From Aldehydirespirator sp965116195 (GTDB lineage: Bacteria > Actinomycetota > Acidimicrobiia > Acidimicrobiales > Aldehydirespiratoraceae): a stretch of 64,000 bases of DNA. Every line of letters begins with the position of its first letter. Position 1 is the first letter of the stretch. The stretch covers positions 2,480,001 to 2,544,000 of the forward strand of contig OZ220491.1 of the NCBI GenBank assembly GCA_965116195.1. Reading direction: 5' to 3'. The position numbers and the translations under genes were made by a program. Of the stretch, positions 41,934-50,671 are shown piece by piece. The notes beneath the pieces were generated by a model. That model saw nothing but the letters and a program-made list of their open reading frames with translations, made no database searches and had not been told where the DNA came from.

Positions 41934-44018
41934 ATGCTTCAGATCCTTGACCCCAACGGCGAACTCGTCGGCCCACCGCCTGACCTTGACGACGACAGTC
42001 TTGTTGATCTGTACCGGTGTCTGGTCACCACCCGGATTGCGGACGAGAAACTCCTCAACCTGCAACGTCAGGGGCGCATGGCCGCCTACTACCAGGTCAG
42101 CGGCCAGGAAGCTCATGTGGGCGCGGCGCTGGCCCTGCGCGACCAGGACTGGATCTTCACCGCCTACCGTGAACTCGGCCTGTGGGTTGCTCGTGGCATG
42201 AGCACCCTCAGCGTGGTGAGCTTCTGGCTCGGCCTCCCCGACGACGACGACATCTGGGATGTCCACCGCTACCGCATCACCCGCCTGAACGCCACGATCG
42301 GCACCCACCTGCCCCACGCGGTCGGCTTCGGACACGCTGAACGTCACCGTGGCCGCGACACCGTGGCGATGGTCGTGTTCGGCGACGGTGCCACCTCTGA
42401 GCCGGACTTCCATGCGGCTGCCAACTTCGCCGGCGTGTGGAAGGCCCCCACAGTTTTCCTGTGCCAGAACAACCAGGTGGCGCAGTCCACGACCATCAAC
42501 AAACAAACGGCCTCACCGAGCCTGGCAGCCAAAGCCGAAGCCTACGGGTTCCGTGGCGTGTTGGTGGACGGCATGGACCCGCTCGCCACCTATGAAGCCA
42601 CCAGAACAGCGGTGCAACGGGCTGCCGCCGGGGAAGGCCCCACCCTGATCGAGATGTACACCTACCGATTTGCCCCGCATTCAACCTATGACGGCACACC
42701 GGTGTATCGCACCAAGGACGAGGAGGCGGCTTGGCGCGCCAGGGATCCGATCGTACGGATGCGGACATTTCTGGAGCACAAGGGCCTGTGGGACGCTTCC
42801 GAAGAGGCAACCATCAGCGAGCGGCTCTCCGCCGAGTTGGAGACGGCGGTGGATGAACTGGAGGCTCGGCCCCGGGTGTCACGTGACTACTCGCCGAGGC
42901 ACCTGTTCGCTCGGATGCCCCCTGCGTTGGTTGAACAACTTCAGCAGGAGTCCCATGACCTCGGTGAAGGTGCCGTCACATTCTCCGATGACGAACTCTG
43001 GCGCATTGAGCAGGAACAGCCGCCTGATCCCGCCGAACCCACCAAGCGAGTGGACATGACCGAGGCGCTCAACATGACGCTGCACGCAGCCATGGAGCGC
43101 GACCCTGCCGTGATCGTGCTGGGAGAGGATGTCGCCCTGGAAGGAGGCGTGTTCCGAGTCACCGAAGGACTCCGGGACGCCTTCGGAACCGAAAGGGTTA
43201 TCGACACACCGTTGTGCGAGACGGGCATCGTCGGCACTTCGGTGGGGATGGCCATGGCGGGCCTGCGACCCGTCGCCGAGATCGAGTTCGCCGGCTTCGT
43301 TTACTCGGCGTTCGACCAGATCATCGGCCATGTCGGGCGGCTGCGTTGGCGCTACCGGGGCCACCTGACCGCACCGGTCGTGGTACGCCTGCCGGTGGGC
43401 ACCAACCTCGGCAACTACGAGTTCCACGTGGACTCGCCCGAGGCGTTCTTTGTGCATGCACCGGGCCTGGTGGTGGTGTACCCGTCCAACCCCTACGACG
43501 CCAAGGGCCTGCTGGAGACGGCGTTGCGCAGTCCTGACCCGGTGATCTTCATGGAGCCCATCTCGCTGTACCGGGGCCTTCACGACGAAGTGCCGACACA
43601 GCCCTACACGATCCCGTTCGGTCGGGCCACGGTCAGTCGTGAAGGTCATGACGTGACCGTCGTGTCATGGGGGCCGCCGCTGCATGCCGCTCTTGCGGCT
43701 GCGAAGGTACTGGACTCTGAGGGCGTGTCGGTGGAGGTCATTGACCTGAGAACGCTGTACCCCTGGGACCGTGAGACAATGCTGGCCAGTGTCGAGAAGA
43801 CCGGACGCGCCGTGGTGGTACATGAGGCTCACCTCACCGGAGGCGTCGGAGCCGAGATCGTTGCCGGGATCGCCGAGCACGGTGCCTACTTCCTGGATGC
43901 TCCACCTGTGCGGGTGGCACACATGGACGTCTTGTGGGGTACGACCCAACTGGAGCACTTCTCAATCATCACCCCCGAACGCGTCGCAGCCGGTGTCCGT
44001 CGGGCGTTGGCCGGCTGA
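41934..44018 (+). CDS. 2-oxoacid dehydrogenase E1, alpha-beta fusion
   Basis: Thiamine-diphosphate-dependent E1 with both subunits on one 694-residue chain. The alpha part (1-355) has the ThDP motif from GDG at 150-152 to NN at 179-180, and phosphorylation-loop-like RFAPHSTYDGTPVYRTKDEE. The beta part starts at about 375 (VDMTEALNMTLHAAMERDPAVIVLGEDV) and has TPLCETGIVG, GRLRWRYRGHLTAPVVVR and VYPSNPYDAKGLL. The motifs fit branched-chain 2-oxoacid or acetoin/pyruvate dehydrogenases. E2 follows directly; E3 is not in the window. ATG at 41934 follows GAAAGG. The 3' end and E2 start were duplicated. Confidence 0.9.
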   Translation: MLQILDPNGELVGPPPDLDDDSLVDLYRCLVTTRIADEKLLNLQRQGRMAAYYQVSGQEAHVGAALALRDQDWIFTAYRELGLWVARGMSTLSVVSFWLGLPDDDDIWDVHRYRITRLNATIGTHLPHAVGFGHAERHRGRDTVAMVVFGDGATSEPDFHAAANFAGVWKAPTVFLCQNNQVAQSTTINKQTASPSLAAKAEAYGFRGVLVDGMDPLATYEATRTAVQRAAAGEGPTLIEMYTYRFAPHSTYDGTPVYRTKDEEAAWRARDPIVRMRTFLEHKGLWDASEEATISERLSAELETAVDELEARPRVSRDYSPRHLFARMPPALVEQLQQESHDLGEGAVTFSDDELWRIEQEQPPDPAEPTKRVDMTEALNMTLHAAMERDPAVIVLGEDVALEGGVFRVTEGLRDAFGTERVIDTPLCETGIVGTSVGMAMAGLRPVAEIEFAGFVYSAFDQIIGHVGRLRWRYRGHLTAPVVVRLPVGTNLGNYEFHVDSPEAFFVHAPGLVVVYPSNPYDAKGLLETALRSPDPVIFMEPISLYRGLHDEVPTQPYTIPFGRATVSREGHDVTVVSWGPPLHAALAAAKVLDSEGVSVEVIDLRTLYPWDRETMLASVEKTGRAVVVHEAHLTGGVGAEIVAGIAEHGAYFLDAPPVRVAHMDVLWGTTQLEHFSIITPERVAAGVRRALAG

Positions 44019-44124
44019 CATGGCCAAGACCTTCTGTCTACCTGCTGATGAAACCACCCGTGCCTGTACCGCACTTACCCCGGCCGGCTGACATGGCCAA
44101 AACCTTCTGTCTACCTGCTGTCGG
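44009..44124 (+). repeat. Duplicated E1-E2 junction with decoy mini-ORF
   Basis: GGCCGGCTGACATGGCCAA occurs at 44009 and 44082, a 73-bp step, and the next 24 bp are also repeated. The first copy opens ATG at 44020 (MAKTFCLPADETTRAC) and ends TGA at 44089-44091. Both this frame and E1 end in TGAC-ATG, so a 23-residue peptide copying the E2 N-terminus now lies between the two genes. Confidence 0.92.
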
Positions 44125-45712
44125 TGACACGATGGTTGAGGCCGAGATCGTTGACTGGCTGGTGGAGGTGGGTGACGAGATCGCCCTTGACCAGCCCATC
44201 TGCTCCATTGAAACCGACAAGTCCGTCGTGGAGATGACCACTCCGTACCGTGGTGTCGTGCTGGCGCTCGGTGGCGAGCCTGGCGATGTCATCGCAGTGG
44301 GCGAGCCGCTGATCACCGTCGGTGAGCCAGGCGAGGAACTACCCGCAGCTTCACCTGGGATCGCTGACACTCAGGCCACGTCAAAACCCGGCGAGCCGCG
44401 TACCAATGATGACGCTGGGCCGCCCGAAACCGTAACAACTGTCCTCGGAGTTGTCACCGAAGAACCACCTGCCACAGAAGCGGCGACAGCCGCAACAACC
44501 GAACCGGGATCATTTGGAACAGAAGTGATACCGGCAACAACAACAGAGCCTGTGCGGGCCATGCCCAGGGTTCGCAAACTGGCGCGTGAGCGCTCCGTTG
44601 ACTTGACGACCATTACCGGGACCGGCCCCCACGGCGCGATCACGGTCGCAGATCTTGGCGCGGTAACCAACGACTCTGAACTCAGTGTCGCCACGGCAGG
44701 CAACGCCTCTGAGTCCAAACCCGGCATCGCCACAGCAGGCAACGCCTCTGAGTCCAAACCCGGCATCGCCACAGCAGGCAACGCCTCTGAGTCCAAACCC
44801 GGCATCGCCACAGCAGGCAACGCCTCTGAGTCCAAACCCGGCATCGCCACAGCAGGCAACGCCTCTGAGTCCAAACCCGGCATCGCCACAGCAGGCAACG
44901 CCTCTGAGTCCAAACCCGGCATCGCCACAGCAGGCAACGCCTCTGAGTCCAAACCCGGCATCGCCACGGCAGGCAACGCCTCTGAGTCCAAACCCGTCGT
45001 CGGCGCGGCAGCCGGTGGGGCGGTCGGCGGCAGCGGACGACGCCAACGTCTCAGCGCAGTGCGCCGCTCTATCGCACGGCATCTGACCGAGTCCTCCCAG
45101 CAGATCCCGCAGTTCACGTCGCTGGTGGAACTTGATGCCGCGGCGCTGTTGGCCACCCGTGCAGCGCTGGCACAAAGGCTGGACTCTCCCGTGCCACTGG
45201 ATGCCTTGTTGACGGCTTTGCTGGTACCGGTGCTGCAAGACCATCCCGTGATGAACGCCATGCTTGACGATGACGAGATCGTCTACTTCGACCGTTATGA
45301 CATCGGCATCGCTGTGGATGCCCCCGGCGGACTGACAGTTCCCGTCGTACACGCAGCTGACAGCCTGTCAGTGTCACAGATAGCCACCGAGATCCTGCGT
45401 CTCGCCACGGCAGCACGAGACCGGACGATCCAGCCGTCCGAGTTGGCCGGTGCCACCGCCACTGTCAACAATGTCGGCCCGCTGGGGTTGATCGCCGGCA
45501 CGCCGATCCTGCCGCTGGGCACAAGCATGATCGCGGCCTTCGGCAAAGCCCGTCCGATGGTGCAGTTGCGTCAGGGCAGCCCGGTGGAGATACCGGTCAT
45601 GACTGTCAGCGCCACCTTTGACCATCGCATCGTGGACGGCGGAGCAGCAGGCCGCTTCCTGGCTCAGCTCAAAGACCACCTGGAAGTGCCAGCCCTCGGC
45701 CCGCTGACATAA
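44093..45712 (+). CDS. Dihydrolipoyl acyltransferase (E2) of a 2-oxoacid dehydrogenase
   Basis: From ATG at 44093 (539 residues). Residues 1-80 are the lipoyl domain with Lys43 in ETDKSVVE. About 155-190 is the E1/E3-binding domain (MPRVRKLARERSVDLTTITGTGPHGAITVADL). Residues 203-303 are eight tandem copies of a 13-residue unit TAGNASESKPGIA, longer than any usual E2 linker. The catalytic domain starts SAVRRSIARHLTESSQQIPQF and ends with the FDHRIVDGG motif that supplies the active His. It follows E1 through a duplicated junction. The last 270 bp occur again at 50190 and partly at 29407. Confidence 0.92.
   Translation: MAKTFCLPAVGDTMVEAEIVDWLVEVGDEIALDQPICSIETDKSVVEMTTPYRGVVLALGGEPGDVIAVGEPLITVGEPGEELPAASPGIADTQATSKPGEPRTNDDAGPPETVTTVLGVVTEEPPATEAATAATTEPGSFGTEVIPATTTEPVRAMPRVRKLARERSVDLTTITGTGPHGAITVADLGAVTNDSELSVATAGNASESKPGIATAGNASESKPGIATAGNASESKPGIATAGNASESKPGIATAGNASESKPGIATAGNASESKPGIATAGNASESKPGIATAGNASESKPVVGAAAGGAVGGSGRRQRLSAVRRSIARHLTESSQQIPQFTSLVELDAAALLATRAALAQRLDSPVPLDALLTALLVPVLQDHPVMNAMLDDDEIVYFDRYDIGIAVDAPGGLTVPVVHAADSLSVSQIATEILRLATAARDRTIQPSELAGATATVNNVGPLGLIAGTPILPLGTSMIAAFGKARPMVQLRQGSPVEIPVMTVSATFDHRIVDGGAAGRFLAQLKDHLEVPALGPLT
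44690..45000. repeat. In-frame 39-bp repeat in E2
   Basis: CAACGCCTCTGAGTCCAAAC starts at 44701, 44740, 44779, 44818, 44857, 44896, 44935 and 44974, eight copies at exactly 39 bp, almost without mismatch. The units are close to identical, so the array is young. Confidence 0.97.
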
Positions 45713-45847
45713 CCCTGCGAACCCAGCACACCAACCAACAACCGATCAGCTCAACAGGTCAAACACAACCGGGGGATCGCTGCCGCTGTCGTGAACCAGC
45801 GCTCCACACATTATTCGCCGATTTCACACATCACCACCCACCGTAAA
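45713..45847. other. E2 downstream spacer with ggt-like snippet
   Basis: No gene. 45768-45805 (ATCGCTGCCGCTGTCGTGAA, then CCAGCGC) resembles part of the ggt 5' region at 26473-26505. A related snippet follows the second E2 copy at about 50535-50560, and the relic at 30958. Confidence 0.55.
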
Positions 45848-45887
45848 CCGAGAAAGGCCCCAGCAGTGTTGCCGGAGCCTTTCTCGG
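45848..45887 (-). terminator. Hairpin terminator of giant surface gene 2
   Basis: CCGAGAAAGGCCCC pairs with GGAGCCTTTCTCGG around a short loop, about 85 bp after the stop. TTTAC follows on the minus strand. Confidence 0.75.
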
Positions 45888-45973
45888 AGTGGTGGTGGGT
45901 GGTCTAGCTGGGACCAGTGGTGTTTGTCACAGTCAATCGGTTGCTGTGATTTGATCCGAGCGTGGTCATGCCG

Positions 45974-48900
45974 TCAGCCACTCGTGGTGTTGGTGTCTAC
46001 TATTTCTGATCGTTGGCTGTTACCGTCGGGGCCTTTGGCTCGGATCTGGAACCGGTATCTAGTGCTGGCATCCAATCCGGTCACGGTGTGAGAAATGGTG
46101 TCAGCGTCTGAATTTGCGATAGCAGTCCAATCACTCCAGCTACCCTTGCCTTCTTTCTGGCGAATTTCATAGCCGGTGATCGAATCATCCTCAGGATCAT
46201 CCCACGACAAAGCCACCGAAGTCGAAGCAGGCGTAGCAGTCAACCCGGTCGGCTTGGCAGGAACGTTCTCGGTGTACTGAACCATGCCGACGATTGCGGG
46301 TGTGGTGTCGAGATTGCCGGTCGCGCCGGGCGCGTTGGTGTCAGCAAATATCACAAAAATAACGGTGCCTTCAGTGCCTGCGGTTCCGGGTTTAAGGTCA
46401 GCCATCCGCAACGACAGAGTGAAACTACCATCAGCACCCGTCATCCTGGGACCTAGATATGAGGCAAGACGAGTGCTGTCTTGCCACGAGTAGCCGCTTA
46501 GATCTCTATTAGCCAGGGTCTCAAGACCTTGATGACGGGCGCGTATTGTTGTGAACTTGGCATGGCTCGTACCGTCAGCACCGGCTGTGGTGTCAGCACC
46601 GTCTGTGTCTTTGAGTTGCACTGTGACATACACGTCCTCATCGAACTTGGCCTCCAAGAACATCGTGGTGGTCTCACCCGTGAAGGCTTTGTCAACCTCA
46701 GCACCACTGCTCATCACGGTGAAGGCGGTAGCCGCATTACCTGACACTGTTGTGGTGGGCACATCGCCGGTAGTGGTTCTTTCGCCTTCTGACAGCAGAA
46801 CATAAAAGAAATGCAAGTGATTGTTGGGATTACCAGAAGCCGCTGGACCGTTGACCTCTTCCATCACAAATATCATAAGACTGTGAACATTGCCCGCTGT
46901 GTCAGGATCAGGATCAGCGGGAGCAGCAACAACAAACGAAGCCCTACCATCACTGTCCGTTTCCATGTTATGAAAACGAGCCTCGGTCCATCCGTTCCAT
47001 CCTGCACACGTGGGACTGCAAACAGTAGGCACATAAGCACTAAAAATTTGAGCGCTACTTCTACCCGTAGCCGACGTAACCGTACCAGCCGACTCGCGTT
47101 GACGAACATGCAACATGACAGGATTCTCGCCGTCAGCACCAAACGCTGCGTTCTTCACTGCGTCATTATCAGACTCGTCAGTGTACTGCAACTGCACCGT
47201 GAACCTTGACCAGTCACCAAAATTCATCGAATAATACGTTGCATCAGCAGTGTCAGTCATCTTGGTGCCAGCAACAGTCGTGTCATCAGCCGTGATCACC
47301 AACGACTCCGCCGCCAACTGAGCCACAGTCGTAGTCGTCGTGGTAGTCGTAGTCGTCGTGGTAGTCGTAGTAGTCGTCGTCGTGGTAGTCGTAGTAGTCG
47401 TCGTCGTGGTAGTCGTGGTAGTCGTAGTCGTGGTGGTAGTCGTCGTGGTCGTGGTGGTGGTGGTGCCTGTTGTTGTACCGGTGGTTGTGAGGTGGAAGTT
47501 GGCTATGTCTGCGCTGTTGTCGTGGTCATATGAGTCCCAGTGCAACCTGGCGGTTATGGGCATTTCTTTGAGGGCTTTGGCGAGTGCTGCCTCAAAGGCT
47601 GCCAAGGTGACGTAGTTGCCGTTGAGTTGGAACACGTCGTTGTCGTCGTAGCGCAGTTGATGCGGCACAACCGGGTCACCGTTGTCGGAGTCCACGATGA
47701 TCTCATCAGTGTCGGTGCTACCAGCCAGCACAAGCAAACTCTCACCAGAAGACTGAGAAACCTTACTCGTGCGGATCGCCCACAACACCGTCGTCTCACC
47801 ACACCTGTCCTTACCATCAGAGTTCGCGCTGTGACAACCAGTGTCAGCCGCCCCGGCGGCGTCACCGTTCCAGGTAGCAGTAATCGTCTCCTTCGACGCG
47901 GTGTCCACTTTTTGGGTGTAACCAATACGCACCATGCCATCAGAACCCGTGCGACGCTCCGACTTCGGCAGATTCGACACCGTCATCGTGTCAGTGTTCA
48001 AACTGGAGGTGAGCAGTATCGGTTGGTTACGCATACCAACCCCGTACTGATCACGCACCGCCACCTGAATACTGTTCGACCCGGACGTACCCGCAGCGTT
48101 GACCACCACGAAGGGATGCACCGGCATCGGGGTCACATGAGACACCACCGACGCGGCGTCAGAAAACACCACAAACTGCTCCTTGGCACCAGCAGGCGCG
48201 TTGTCTGACGGGGTCAACGTCCACACCACCGTCCGATACTGACCAACACTCGTCGGGTTCGGATCAGACGCCGTCACACTAAAGTTCAACCTGCCGTTGC
48301 TGTCCGAAGTAACCGTCGCTGCCTCTGTGACGCTCACCAACGCCGCCGCCGTCGCAGCCGCAACACTGGAATGCTGACCGGTGTAGGTCTTTTTCTGCAA
48401 ACTGTACTTCGCGGGCTTCGATCCGTCGGTGCCGACCGTGGCGTTGCTGGTCACGCCCTCTGTGTTGGTGGACTGCAACTGCCCGGTGAACTCCAAACTC
48501 GAACCGAACCGCACATGAAACGTCTTGGCCTGCGCTGGAGACACCAACAACGAACCCGCGGCCACGGGCAGGCTCGCCAACCGCAACTTGAACACCTCGG
48601 TGTCCTCATCGAACTTGTCACCAACCCGACCAGACCACACCCACACCGTCACATCCGACCCCGACGCGTCCGTCACGCTCAACCGTGTGTTACCATCCGC
48701 GTCGGTAGCAGGATCAACCACATCCACCTGACACTTCGTCGTGCCACTCTCCACCGCTTTCACCAAAGCAGCGCATCCACCGAGATTGTCAAACGCCTTA
48801 CCCTCATCATCAGTCGCCACATAAAAACCGTCAATGATCTCCGCGCGCACCGGCATGAAATCACTGTCACGCACCGACACCACCACCGTGCGACCATCAG

Positions 48901-49789
48901 CCTGCGCCGTCAACCCAACCGGCCGCACATTCGTATGCGCCAACAACCGCGTCACGAACGACGCCGCGTTCTTGCGCGGCACCAACCCTGACGGATCAAA
49001 CGCAGCCTGATCACCAGCACTGCCCGTCGTGAGGCCCAGTTCATACGCGATGCTCACCAAATCATCATCACCACGCGACAGCATTGACCGCGCGTCAGCG
49101 AAATGATCCACCTTGGAATCAGCCACACCCTTCAAACTCCCGTCCTTGTCGAACAAGTCCGGGCTCACCAAACGCAAAAACGCCACCAACGCAGACACCA
49201 CCACAAGACGCGTCGCCGGCTCATCCGGCGCAAACGAATCAGCCGTCGCGCCAGACAAGATCATGTTGTGCGTCAACACACCAATCGCAGCACGACGCTC
49301 CTCGTCCAAACCCTCAACATCACCAAACCCGCCAGCACCATCACCGGTCAAACCCAACCCAGCGATCTTCGCAGCACGGTGCAACATCAACGCCAACTGC
49401 GAACGCGTCACCGGCGCACCAGGATCAAACCGCTCCGCGGTCTTGCCAACCGTCACCCCGTAATACGCCAAACAATTAATCGCGTCCTCAGCACCCAAAC
49501 CCTCAATATCACCAAACCCCGACTCGTCCAACGCCTCACCAACACACGCCGAAAACACCGGCAACTTGTCAGCCACCGCCACATTCCCAGCACCAGTTGT
49601 GACCACAGCAGACCCAGCCGGGCTCACCACCACAACCGAACCCAACAACGCCACCACAAACAACACAACCAGCCCACGCCAGCCACGCCGCCGACCAGCC
49701 CGACCACCACCAAAACGGGAACCCAGAGCACTAAGCGCCCCCCCCCCCCCTCGGTGGGAACCACTAAACAACTGAGACATCAGCCCCAT
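45974..49789 (-). CDS. Giant SLH / Ig-like / FnIII surface protein, copy 2 (in frame, G13)
   Basis: A paralogue of the gene at 34608, 1271 residues from ATG at 49789. MGLMSQLFSGSHR runs into G13, which encodes four Gly and stays in frame. Signal peptide, three SLH repeats and the first Ig-like repeats are almost identical to copy 1. The Thr-rich spacer (47325-47475) is longer, and the region after it is diverged, with one C-terminal FnIII (VPAKPTGLTATPASTSVALSWDDPEDD). The conserved front and variable back suggest gene conversion of the anchor part and divergence of the exposed part. Downstream is the E2 gene on the other strand; upstream lies a copy of the E2 3' end. Confidence 0.88.
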   Translation of the reverse strand: MGLMSQLFSGSHRGGGGALSALGSRFGGGRAGRRRGWRGLVVLFVVALLGSVVVVSPAGSAVVTTGAGNVAVADKLPVFSACVGEALDESGFGDIEGLGAEDAINCLAYYGVTVGKTAERFDPGAPVTRSQLALMLHRAAKIAGLGLTGDGAGGFGDVEGLDEERRAAIGVLTHNMILSGATADSFAPDEPATRLVVVSALVAFLRLVSPDLFDKDGSLKGVADSKVDHFADARSMLSRGDDDLVSIAYELGLTTGSAGDQAAFDPSGLVPRKNAASFVTRLLAHTNVRPVGLTAQADGRTVVVSVRDSDFMPVRAEIIDGFYVATDDEGKAFDNLGGCAALVKAVESGTTKCQVDVVDPATDADGNTRLSVTDASGSDVTVWVWSGRVGDKFDEDTEVFKLRLASLPVAAGSLLVSPAQAKTFHVRFGSSLEFTGQLQSTNTEGVTSNATVGTDGSKPAKYSLQKKTYTGQHSSVAAATAAALVSVTEAATVTSDSNGRLNFSVTASDPNPTSVGQYRTVVWTLTPSDNAPAGAKEQFVVFSDAASVVSHVTPMPVHPFVVVNAAGTSGSNSIQVAVRDQYGVGMRNQPILLTSSLNTDTMTVSNLPKSERRTGSDGMVRIGYTQKVDTASKETITATWNGDAAGAADTGCHSANSDGKDRCGETTVLWAIRTSKVSQSSGESLLVLAGSTDTDEIIVDSDNGDPVVPHQLRYDDNDVFQLNGNYVTLAAFEAALAKALKEMPITARLHWDSYDHDNSADIANFHLTTTGTTTGTTTTTTTTTTTTTTTTTTTTTTTTTTTTTTTTTTTTTTTTTTTTTTVAQLAAESLVITADDTTVAGTKMTDTADATYYSMNFGDWSRFTVQLQYTDESDNDAVKNAAFGADGENPVMLHVRQRESAGTVTSATGRSSAQIFSAYVPTVCSPTCAGWNGWTEARFHNMETDSDGRASFVVAAPADPDPDTAGNVHSLMIFVMEEVNGPAASGNPNNHLHFFYVLLSEGERTTTGDVPTTTVSGNAATAFTVMSSGAEVDKAFTGETTTMFLEAKFDEDVYVTVQLKDTDGADTTAGADGTSHAKFTTIRARHQGLETLANRDLSGYSWQDSTRLASYLGPRMTGADGSFTLSLRMADLKPGTAGTEGTVIFVIFADTNAPGATGNLDTTPAIVGMVQYTENVPAKPTGLTATPASTSVALSWDDPEDDSITGYEIRQKEGKGSWSDWTAIANSDADTISHTVTGLDASTRYRFQIRAKGPDGNSQRSEIVDTNTTSG
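49738..49750 (-). repeat. G13 coding tract of surface gene 2 (ON)
   Basis: Three plus ten Cs on the plus strand. One codon longer than gene 1; the frame is kept. Confidence 0.9.
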
Positions 49790-49941
49790 CCTTTCCTTGT
49801 CAACTCGACACTGCCGACAGCACCCACGGTGGGCACCACCAAACACGGACCATACCACACCCCAACCGACACAACACCACACGGCCACAAACCGCACGAC
49901 ACCACGCCAGCCAGAACAGGCACAACCAACACACTACAACA

Positions 49942-49954
49942 CCCCCCCCCCCCC
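49942..49954. promoter_or_regulatory. C13 tract upstream of surface gene 2
   Basis: Thirteen Cs start 153 bp before the start codon, the same distance as the C15 tract of gene 1. The surrounding 150 bp are otherwise closely similar to those of gene 1, while gene 3 lacks the tract. Confidence 0.5.
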
Positions 49955-50189
49955 AGCAACTGTGACTTTTGTTACACCCTCCACCCACGGCCAGCTCCAG
50001 CCCACCAAGCGACCTGACCACCCACCAATCACCCTTCCCCGCAACCTACGCACCCCCAAGCAACCCGACCACCACACCCTGACAACCCCCCACCAACACC
50101 AACCACCAGCCATCACAATCGTTACACCACCGACATACGTGTCAGAGTCTCAAAGTGGCAGCGCTAGACAGCAACACGACACCGGACAA

Positions 50190-50476
50190 TCCAGCCGTCC
50201 GAGTTGGCCGGTGCCGCCGCCACAGTCAACAATGTCGGCCCGCTGGGGTTGATCGCCGGCACGCCGATCCTGCCGCTGGGCACCAGCATGATCGCGGCCT
50301 TCGGCAAGGCCCGTCCGATGTTGCAGTTACGTCAGGGCAGCCCGGTGGAGATACCGATCATGACTGTCAGCGCCACCTTTGACCATCGCATCGTGGACGG
50401 CGGAGCAGCAGGCCGTTTCCTGGCCCAACACAAAAACCACCTGGAAGTGCCAGCCCTGGGCCTGCTGACATAACCC
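50190..50476 (+). pseudogene. Second copy of the E2 3' end
   Basis: About 285 bp nearly identical to 45430-45715: the catalytic-domain end TVNNVGPLGLIAGTPILPLG through FDHRIVDGGAAGRFL to LLT and stop. No lipoyl domain or start precedes it. It precedes surface gene 3 exactly as the intact E2 precedes gene 2, so it marks the edge of a segmental duplication. Confidence 0.92.
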
Positions 50477-50607
50477 AGCAAACCCAGCCCACCAACCAAC
50501 AACCAACCAGCCCACCAAGTCAAGCACAACCAGGGGATCGCTGCCGCTGTCGTGAAACGGCTCCCCACACATCATCCGCCGATTTCACACATCACCACCC
50601 ACATAGA

Positions 50608-50647
50608 CCGAGAAAGACCCCAGCATTGGTGCCGGGGCCTTTCTCGG
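50608..50647 (-). terminator. Hairpin terminator of giant surface gene 3
   Basis: CCGAGAAAGACCCC pairs with GGGGCCTTTCTCGG, 25 bp after the stop of gene 3. Confidence 0.75.
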
Positions 50648-50671
50648 GTTGGTGGTGGGTGGACTTTGGTT

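Noticed and set aside
41796..42506. N-terminal extension of the SDR at 40947
   Set aside because: The extension is antisense to E1; a ribosome site and the SDR fold place the start at 41795.
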